Assembly: GCA_002391565.1 (NCBI GenBank) | Contig: DGFH01000160.1 | Coordinates: 1 to 6,034, forward strand | Origin: Anaerolineales bacterium UBA3905 | GTDB lineage: Bacteria; Chloroflexota; Anaerolineae; Caldilineales; Caldilineaceae | Length of the DNA stretch: 6,034 nt | Reading direction: 5' to 3' | In this document: one piece after another, positions 1 through 6,034 of the stretch | How positions within the stretch are numbered: position 1 is the first letter of the stretch | Layout of the letters: each line of letters opens with the position of its first letter | Made by a program: the position numbers and the translations under genes | The notes under the pieces: generated by a model | Told to the model about the DNA's origin: nothing | Seen by the model: the letters and a program-made list of their open reading frames with translations, nothing else | Databases searched by the model: none

Positions 1-45
1 GATCTAGTGCGGTCTCTTGGGCTGGGAGATGTTTATAAGAGACAG
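1..45 (+). other. Illumina Nextera i7 adapter carry-over (not genomic)
   Basis: This stretch lines up without gaps to the end of a Nextera i7 indexing adapter. Bases 1-3 (GAT) match the end of P7. Bases 4-11 (CTAGTGCG) sit exactly where the 8-nt index belongs and differ by one base from the index recalled as N702 (CTAGTACG). Bases 12-26 match GTCTCGTGGGCTCGG with two differences (17 and 24). Bases 27-45 match the Tn5 mosaic end AGATGTGTATAAGAGACAG with one difference (33). The adapter part 12-45 therefore agrees at 31 of 34 positions. Genomic sequence begins at about 46, where the reading frame of the ABC ATPase becomes recognisable. The adapter sequence is from memory; the alignment is directly visible. 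Confidence 0.95.
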
Positions 46-1016
46 CCTCCACACTGCGCATGATCGTAGGGCTGGAGGAGATCACACGCGGGGAGATGTA
101 CATCGGCGACCGCCTGGTCAACAAGCTGCCGCCGAATCTTCGCAACGTGGCGCTGGCGTTCGAGACCTATGCCCTCTATCCGCCTCTGAGCGTCTACGAA
201 AACATCGCCTTCAACCTGCGCGCCAAGAAGGTTGCACCGGCGGAGATCGACAGACGCGTCAAAGCCGTGGCCGAAATGCTGGACATCACTGACATTCTCA
301 GCCGCAAACCGGCCGAATTGGGCGGCGGGCACAAGCAGCGCGTCTCGCTGGCGCGCGCGCTCGTGCGCGACCCCGATGTATTTCTGATGGACGAGCCGCT
401 CTCGCATCTCGACGCCGCGCAACGTTCGCACATGCGCGTCGAGTTGAAGCGTCTCCATGCCCAGACCAGGCGCACGACGATCCTTGTCACCCACGACCAG
501 CTAGAAGCGGTCGCAATGGCTGAACGCATTGCGGTGATGAACTTCGGCGTGCTGCAGCAGGTCGGTACATTTGAGGAAGTCTATAACCACCCGGTCAACG
601 AATTTGTCGCCGGTTTCATTGGCGAGCCGCCGATGAACTTCCTGCCCTGTCTGCCGGTGGCGGAGGATGGCGCGCTCTTTCTGAACGCCACCGACGCCAG
701 TTTTAAGCTTCGCCTGCCTGACATCTTGCGCGCCAAAATCGAGCGCGCTGGCGTTACAAAGATCGATCTCGGCATCCGCCCGGTGCATCTGGAAGTGGCG
801 GCGCCGACAGCAGAAGGCGTAGGCGAGCTAAAGGGGAGTGTGGCGACCTACGAATCGCTCGGTGAAGAAGGCCAGTTGGCAGCGACCGTTGGAACCGCAA
901 CCGTGCTCGTGGTCACGCCGCCTGACCTGCGGCTGCAACGTGGCAACGCCGTCACGCTGCGGCTGCGCACCGATCACGTCCACCTGTTCGACGCCGCCAC
1001 ACAAGCGGCGCTGTGA
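46..1016 (+). CDS. Sugar ABC transporter ATP-binding protein (MalK/UgpC-like), 5'-truncated
   Basis: This is the cytoplasmic nucleotide-binding subunit of a CUT1-type carbohydrate ABC importer; ATP hydrolysis drives substrate uptake through two permease subunits. The frame is open from 46: T-S-T-L-R-M-I-V-G-L-E is the end of Walker A plus the following helix, so roughly 40 N-terminal residues are missing. Counting from the in-frame ATG at 60, the Q-loop region is F34-E35-T-Y-A-L-Y-P, the signature is L87-G-G-G-H91-K-Q-R, Walker B is VFLMD111-E112-P, the D-loop is S-H-L-D, and the switch histidine is H145 (VTHDQ). A C-terminal TOBE/OB-type regulatory domain follows, with GIRP at 238-241, and the protein ends normally. 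The Q-loop glutamine is Glu and the signature LSGGQ is LGGGH, both unusual. Such divergent subunits are thought to pair with a second, different ATPase, which could lie upstream. ATG 60 is not the true start: an in-frame TAA at 36-38 comes from the adapter. The transported substrate is unknown. Confidence 0.93.
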
Positions 1017-1028
1017 GGCAACAGGATC

Positions 1029-2570
1029 GTGTGCGCCGCCTACCTGCTGGGCATCGACGCCGGTACGACGGTCATCAAGAGCACGCTCTTCGACCTGGAA
1101 GGGCGTGAGATGGCCGGTGCGGCGCACGATTCCAGCTTCCTGACCCCGCATCCTGGCTGGGCTGAGTCGGATATGCACACAGTTTGGCAGGCGGTGAAAG
1201 ATACGGTGCGCCAGACCCTGGCGCGCGCCGCCGTTGCGCCAGAGCAAGTCGTCGCCATCGGCGTCACCGGGCAAGGTGATGGGACATGGCTGATCGATCG
1301 CGCGGGCAAGCCTGTGCGACCTGCCATCCTCTGGTCAGATGGACGCACGGCTGAGCTGGTGCAGGAGTTTTGGCGCAGCGGCGTGGGGCGAGAAGTCTTT
1401 CAGATCACGGGGACGGCGCTCAACACCTGCAATCAAGCGGTGCACCTGCGTTGGCTGCAAGAGCATGAACCGGATACGCTCAACCGCACTGCCGCTGTTC
1501 TGCGCGCCAAAGATTGGATTTTCCTCTGTCTGACCGGTGTTGTGAGTACAGATGCAACCGACGCCTCGCACACCTACTTTGCGGTGCGAACCCAAACCCC
1601 CGATGCGCGTATTCTGTCCCTGTTGGGCGTCGAAGCGTGGCAGCACGCTATCCCACCAGCCCCGCGGCCTGCTGAACTCAAGGCGCCGCTGCTCGCCAGT
1701 GTCGCCGTTGAACTGGGTTTGCGCGCGGGTGCGCCTGTCGTGGCAGGACCATTCGACGTGGCGGCTTCGGCGTTGGGCGTGGGTGCGGCCCTCCCAGGCG
1801 ACGCGTGTTCGGTGCTCGGCACTGCGGGCGTGCATCAGGTAATGGTGGATACACCTGTGTTCGAACCTGCCGATATCGGTTATAACATGTGTCACGCACC
1901 ACAGGGGGTGATGATCCGCCTGTTGCCAACAATGACGAGCACGCAAAATTTGCAGTGGTTTGCGCGTGAGTTCTATGCACCGGAATGGGCTGCAGCGCAC
2001 GAAAGTGGCGCCAACATCTGGGACGCGCTGGAACGCATCGCCGCAGAGGAACCCTTCGGCGCACGCGGCGTGCTCTACCACCCCTATCTCGACCCGGCAG
2101 GGGAACGCGCCCCCTTTATCAGTTCGGCGGCGCGCGCTCAGTTCAGCGGCCTCAGCGCCTATCACACGCGCGCCACGCTGCTGCGCGCCGTTTACGAAGG
2201 CGTGGCGCTCTCGGTGCTCGACTGCTACGAAACAATGGGTGCACCGGTGACTGCACTACGGCTGGCCGGCGGCGGCGCGCGCAGCCCGCTCTGGGCGCAG
2301 ATGCTGGCGGATGCACTTGCCGCCCCTGTGATCGTGGCGGAAGGCGCCGAATATGGCGCACGCGGCGCTGTAATGAACGCAGCGGTCGCCATGGGGCTTT
2401 ACGCTTCCTATGCCGAAGCCGTAGCGCACATGGTGCGTCCGGCGCGCACGTATGAGCCAGCGCCCGGCAATCGCCAGCGCTATCTGACGCTACTCGAACT
2501 TTACCGGGCGGAACGCGAGGCGATGATGCAGGTGTGGGAGCTACGCCAGGTGCGAGGGACGCACCTGTAG
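1029..2570 (+). CDS. FGGY-family carbohydrate kinase (L-xylulose/erythritol kinase-like)
   Basis: This is a cytoplasmic ATP-dependent kinase of a sugar or polyol. Its 513 residues are a normal length for the two-domain FGGY fold. The N-terminal domain opens with the phosphate-binding loop G8-I-D-A-G-T-T-V-I-K, and D243 (AGPFDVAAS) is the expected catalytic base. The C-terminal domain carries the ATP-binding motif L412-A-G-G-G-A-R-S-P-L-W. The substrate-loop region reads T-G-Q-G-D-G-T-W-L-I-D, and further on T-S-T-Q-N-L-Q-W-F. From memory these resemble erythritol kinase and L-xylulose kinase (LyxK) more than XylB, which has Q-M-H-G here, so the substrate is left open. The start is the GTG at 1029: an in-frame stop lies at 1014 and no other common start codon precedes the phosphate loop. 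GAGG at 1015-1018 is a plausible ribosome site. The gene starts 12 nt after the ATPase stop and probably shares its transcript. Confidence 0.9.
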   Translation: MCAAYLLGIDAGTTVIKSTLFDLEGREMAGAAHDSSFLTPHPGWAESDMHTVWQAVKDTVRQTLARAAVAPEQVVAIGVTGQGDGTWLIDRAGKPVRPAILWSDGRTAELVQEFWRSGVGREVFQITGTALNTCNQAVHLRWLQEHEPDTLNRTAAVLRAKDWIFLCLTGVVSTDATDASHTYFAVRTQTPDARILSLLGVEAWQHAIPPAPRPAELKAPLLASVAVELGLRAGAPVVAGPFDVAASALGVGAALPGDACSVLGTAGVHQVMVDTPVFEPADIGYNMCHAPQGVMIRLLPTMTSTQNLQWFAREFYAPEWAAAHESGANIWDALERIAAEEPFGARGVLYHPYLDPAGERAPFISSAARAQFSGLSAYHTRATLLRAVYEGVALSVLDCYETMGAPVTALRLAGGGARSPLWAQMLADALAAPVIVAEGAEYGARGAVMNAAVAMGLYASYAEAVAHMVRPARTYEPAPGNRQRYLTLLELYRAEREAMMQVWELRQVRGTHL

Positions 2571-2587
2571 ACAAAATGGATGAACGT

Positions 2588-3649
2588 ATGGCAAAGCATC
2601 TACGTGTGGCCGTCATCGGCGACCAGTTTGTGGGAGTTGATCTGTTTGCAACGGCGCTGCAGCGCGAGCTGACGCCCGTTGTGGGTGAGGTTGAAATAGT
2701 TGCGCAGAGCGCACCCTGGCCCGACACACCGCTGCAGCACAACGCCGAGGTTAAGGAATTTGTGGGCGACCCGGCAACGGTGGCGGCGTTAGTGCAAGAC
2801 GCTGACGTGCTGCTCACCCATGTGGCGCCGGTGACGCAGGCCGTGATCGACGCCGCACCCGCCTTACGCATTATCGGTTGCTGTCGCGGTGGGCCCGTCA
2901 ATATCAATGTGGCGGCGGCGACAGCGCGCGGCATTCCTGTCGTCAATGCGCCGGCGCGCAATTCGCAGGCCGTCGTCGAGTTCACGGTTGGGTTGATCCT
3001 GGCGGAGTGTCGCGGCATTGCGCGCGCCCACGCAGCGTTGAGCCAGGGCGTCTGGCTGGGCGACCTCTACCGTTACGATCGCACAGGACGCGAGCTGCGC
3101 GGGCAGACCGTCGGGCTGGTCGGCTTTGGTGCGATCGCGCAGGCGTTGGTCGCCTATCTAAAACCCTTTGGTCTGCACATCCTCGCCTACGATCCCTTCG
3201 TGCCCGCTGTGCGCTGCGCCGAGCTGGGCGTCGAGCAGGTGGAACTGGACGACCTGCTGGCGCGCGCCGACATCGTCAGCCTACACGCCCGCGTCACACC
3301 GCAGACCGTTGGCATGATGGGCGCGGCGCAGTTTGCGCGTATGAAGCCGGGCGCCTATTTTATCAACACCGCGCGCGGCCCGCTGGTCGATTACGACGCG
3401 CTGTACAACGCCCTGCACAGCGGTCATCTTGGCGGCGCGGGCATCGACTGTTTCCCAGAGGAGCCGCCGCCCCCGGACTGGCCGCTGCTGCGCCTGCCCA
3501 ACGTCACGGTGACGCCGCACATCGCCGGCTCGTCCAAGAATTCGGCGGAGCGCGGAGCCGAGCAAGTTGTGCGCGATGTCGCCAACTTCTTCGCCGGCCG
3601 CCCGCTCGAATATTGCGCCAACGCTGCGGCGCTGGCGACAAAAGGCTAA
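2588..3649 (+). CDS. D-2-hydroxyacid dehydrogenase (phosphoglycerate dehydrogenase-like, no ACT domain)
   Basis: This cytoplasmic enzyme would interconvert a D-2-hydroxyacid and its 2-ketoacid with NAD(H). Counting from ATG 2588 (353 residues), the Rossmann motif is V178-G-F-G-A-I-A184. D202 (AYDPF) ends the second strand, which favours NAD over NADP. The catalytic set is complete: R263 (NTARGPLVD), E292 (DCFPEEP) and H311 (TPHIAG). R-to-E spacing is 29, as in E. coli SerA. The substrate-domain loop reads C-R-G-G-P-V-N. The protein stops shortly after the catalytic histidine, so it lacks the regulatory ACT domain of SerA. Its place between two sugar kinases argues against a serine-biosynthesis role. 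ATG 2588 has GGA 7 nt upstream and starts just before the first strand (LRVAVIGD); ATG 2576 is an alternative adding four residues. A still earlier ATG at 2534 overlaps the kinase and adds unrelated residues. The substrate is unknown. Confidence 0.9.
   Translation: MAKHLRVAVIGDQFVGVDLFATALQRELTPVVGEVEIVAQSAPWPDTPLQHNAEVKEFVGDPATVAALVQDADVLLTHVAPVTQAVIDAAPALRIIGCCRGGPVNINVAAATARGIPVVNAPARNSQAVVEFTVGLILAECRGIARAHAALSQGVWLGDLYRYDRTGRELRGQTVGLVGFGAIAQALVAYLKPFGLHILAYDPFVPAVRCAELGVEQVELDDLLARADIVSLHARVTPQTVGMMGAAQFARMKPGAYFINTARGPLVDYDALYNALHSGHLGGAGIDCFPEEPPPPDWPLLRLPNVTVTPHIAGSSKNSAERGAEQVVRDVANFFAGRPLEYCANAAALATKG
3640..3645 (+). promoter_or_regulatory. Ribosome binding site of the second FGGY kinase
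   Basis: AAAAGG lies 7 nt before ATG 3653, inside the last codons of the hydroxyacid dehydrogenase. It supports ATG 3653 as the start and translational coupling of the two genes. Confidence 0.55.
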
Positions 3650-3652
3650 ACC

Positions 3653-5181
3653 ATGAGCAATGCAGAGTTGTTGGTCGGTCTCGACATCGGCACGACGGGC
3701 GCTAAAGCCATCGTGAGCGATCGACATGGGCGCGTGCTTGCGCAGGCGGGCGAAGAATATCCAACGCACTTCCCGCAGCCGGGCTGGGCAGAGCAAGACC
3801 CGGAGGTGTGGTGGCAGGCGGCGCGTCACGTGCTGAACAAGGTGCTGACCGCACCCAACGTAACGGCGCAGGCGGTGGCCGCCATCGGTGTGAGTTGTCA
3901 GGCGCCGTCGCTGGTCGCCGTCGATGCGCAGGGCGTCCCCGTACACCCGGCGCTGATCTGGATGGATCGCCGCTCGGAGCCACAGTGTGATGCGCTGCGC
4001 GCCGCCGTCGATGAGACGCTGATCACGCGCATCAACGGCGGGCGCATCGACCCCTATTTCCTGGCGCCCAAGTTGCTCTGGCTGCGCGACCAGGCGCCCG
4101 ACGCCTACGCCCGCACGCACACCGTCTTGCAGGCGAACGGCTACATCGTCCACAAGCTGACCGGCGTTTTCAGCATGGACAGCTCGCATGGCCCACTGAC
4201 GTTGCTCTTCGACACTGAACGCCAACAGTGGTCACTCACCCTGCTCGCTGCGCTGCAGGTTGATTCGGCAAAGCTGCCGCCGGTGTTTGCGTGCGCCGAG
4301 GTCGTCGGCACGGTGACGGCAGGCGCCGCCGCTGCAACCGGTCTGCCTGCCGGGACGCCCGTCATCGCCGGCATGACCGACGGCACGGCAGCCGCCGTTG
4401 AGGTTGGTCTGGTGCGTCCTGGCCAGGCTGCAGAGATGACCGGACAATCGACCGTGCTGTTGGTGTGCAGCGACACGCCGTACCGGGGACGCAACCTCTT
4501 TCCGTTGGGACACGCCGTGCCTGGACTGCATCTGGTTGTCGGCGCCATGGTGGCGACGGGCGGCGCGCTGCGCTGGTTCCGCGACCAGCTGGGCGAGAGC
4601 GAAGTCGCAACCGCAGCAAAGATGGGCGTTGATCCATTTGAATTGCTAAGCGAGAAGGCGGCGCAAAGTCCACCCGGCGCCAACCGTTTGATCTTCCTTC
4701 CCTACATGTACGGTGAGCGTTCGCCGATCTGGGATTCGGCGGCGCGCGGCGTCTTTTTCGGCCTCTCGCTGGCAACGACGAAGGGCGATCTGGTGCGGGC
4801 GATCATGGAGGGCGCAGCATACGGCTTGCGCCACAATGTCGAGACGGCGGCGGTTGATGGCTTCCCGGTGGCAGAGTTAACCTGTGTGGGCGGCGGCGCG
4901 CGCAGCGCCCTGTGGAATCAGATCAAGGCGGATGTGTTGCAGCGACCGGTGGCGCTGCCGGGCGCAGCCAGCGGTGCGGCGATGGGCGATGCGATTGTGG
5001 CGGCAGTGGGGGCAGGTCTCTATCCGAGCATTGCTGAAGCCGTCGCAACCATGGTCAAGCCGGGGCGATCCTATGCGCCGCAGCCGGAGCTGGCTGCCCT
5101 GTACAATGGCGGTTATCGCGTCTATCGGGCGCTCTATCCGGCGCTGCGTCAGGCGTTTCACGATCTGGCGGAGGTGAAGGC

Positions 5182-5185
<4 letters not shown>
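3653..5185 (+). CDS. FGGY-family carbohydrate kinase (xylulokinase-like)
   Basis: This is a second cytoplasmic sugar kinase of the FGGY family, full length at 510 residues. The phosphate loop near the N-terminus is G-L-D-I-G-T-T-G-A-K-A, followed by the common P-G-W-A-E-Q-D-P block. The predicted catalytic base is D243 (GMTDGTAAAVEVG), the same residue number as in the kinase at 1029. The C-terminal ATP motif is C411-V-G-G-G-A-R-S-A-L-W-N-Q. The sequence is xylulokinase-like overall, but the loop where XylB has S-G-Q-M-H-G reads S-C-Q-A-P-S, so D-xylulose is not an assured substrate. The two kinases differ along their lengths outside the family motifs, so they are old paralogs rather than a recent duplication. 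The start follows the dehydrogenase stop by 3 nt, with a good ribosome site. Its stop codon overlaps the SDR start. Other members of this clade act on ketoses or other polyols; specificity cannot be read here. Confidence 0.92.
5170..5176 (+). promoter_or_regulatory. Strong ribosome binding site of the SDR gene
   Basis: GGAGGTG lies 5 nt before ATG 5182 within the 3' end of the kinase gene. It is the best Shine-Dalgarno sequence in the window and fixes the SDR start at the ATGA overlap. Confidence 0.75.
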
Positions 5186-5940
<755 letters not shown>

Positions 5941-6034
5941 GCGTTGCCGCTGCATCGCGGCTGGAGAATCATGGAGTTTTGCAAAGAGGTTCGGTGATTG
6001 TCGGTTCGGCTTCCAGCCGGACGTTTCCGGTCAG
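5941..6034 (+). other. Downstream tail with small hairpins; no convincing gene
   Basis: These 94 nt follow the SDR stop. A 5-bp hairpin (5946-5950 with 5957-5961) has no T-run after it. A 7-bp stem (6004-6010 with 6016-6022, one G-T pair, loop TTCCA) is followed by G then TTT, at best a weak intrinsic terminator. An ATG at 5971 with GGAG 4 nt upstream opens a reading frame of only eight codons (MEFCKEVR). GTG 5994 and TTG 5998, behind AGAGG at 5985-5989, open frames that run off the window and could begin a sixth gene. Too little sequence remains to decide. Confidence 0.3.

Noticed and set aside
2534..2587. Upstream ATG 2534 as start of the hydroxyacid dehydrogenase
   Set aside because: It would overlap the first kinase by 37 nt and add residues without family resemblance; ATG 2588 (or 2576) sits just before the first strand of the fold.
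1335..3018. Further long minus-strand open frames (1335-2165 and 2152-3018)
   Set aside because: They are antisense to the first kinase and the dehydrogenase, have low-complexity Arg/Ala/Pro-rich translations, and show no ribosome site or motif.
2878..3705. Alternative plus-strand frame of 275 codons
   Set aside because: It overlaps the dehydrogenase in another frame, and its translation is a frame-shifted shadow with heavy Arg content.
3281..4225. Long open frame of 314 codons on the minus strand
   Set aside because: It lies antisense across the end of the dehydrogenase and the start of the second kinase, both with complete family motifs. Its translation shows no recognisable domain and is rich in Arg, as expected for a GC-rich shadow frame.
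2268..4906. Exact 18-nt repeat GGCGGCGGCGCGCGCAGC at 2268-2285 and 4889-4906
   Set aside because: Both copies encode the conserved G-G-G-A-R-S nucleotide-binding motif in the two kinases with the favoured GC-rich codons; it is not a mobile or regulatory repeat.

Overview
The window is a high-GC stretch of five genes, all on the + strand. They are packed like one transcription unit: the gaps are 12, 17 and 3 nt, followed by a 4-nt ATGA overlap. It reads as one end of a carbohydrate or polyol uptake and catabolism operon. The protein style (a MalK-like sugar-ABC ATPase with an F-E-T-Y-A-L-Y-P Q-loop, plus FGGY kinases, a D-2-hydroxyacid dehydrogenase and an SDR) and the GC-rich codon use would fit a Chloroflexota-type bacterium. 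Some Actinomycetota or Alphaproteobacteria would also fit, so the taxon is only a tentative inference. The first 45 bases are not genomic: they match an Illumina Nextera i7 adapter. The window is therefore probably the raw end of a shotgun or metagenome contig.

Layout. 1-45: adapter carry-over. 46-1016: ABC transporter ATPase, cut inside its Walker A motif by the adapter junction. 1029-2570: first FGGY sugar kinase (L-xylulose/erythritol-kinase-like). 2588-3649: D-2-hydroxyacid dehydrogenase of the phosphoglycerate-dehydrogenase type without an ACT domain. 3653-5185: second FGGY kinase (xylulokinase-like). 5182-5940: classical SDR oxidoreductase. 5941-6034: short tail with no convincing gene, holding small hairpins and a possible mini-ORF. 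No promoter is visible. It must lie upstream of the window, together with the missing start of the ATPase and, by inference, a partner ATPase, two permeases and a binding protein.

How the genes may work together (inference). A CUT1-like ABC importer brings in a sugar, polyol or sugar acid. The SDR (NADP-type features) interconverts a polyol and a ketose. Two different FGGY kinases phosphorylate ketose or polyol intermediates. The D-2-hydroxyacid dehydrogenase (NAD-type features) interconverts a 2-hydroxyacid and a 2-ketoacid. Neither kinase carries the Q-M-H-G substrate loop of XylB, so simple D-xylose use is not the obvious reading. Two kinases flanking a hydroxyacid dehydrogenase is the most interesting combination here; the substrate cannot be read from the sequence.
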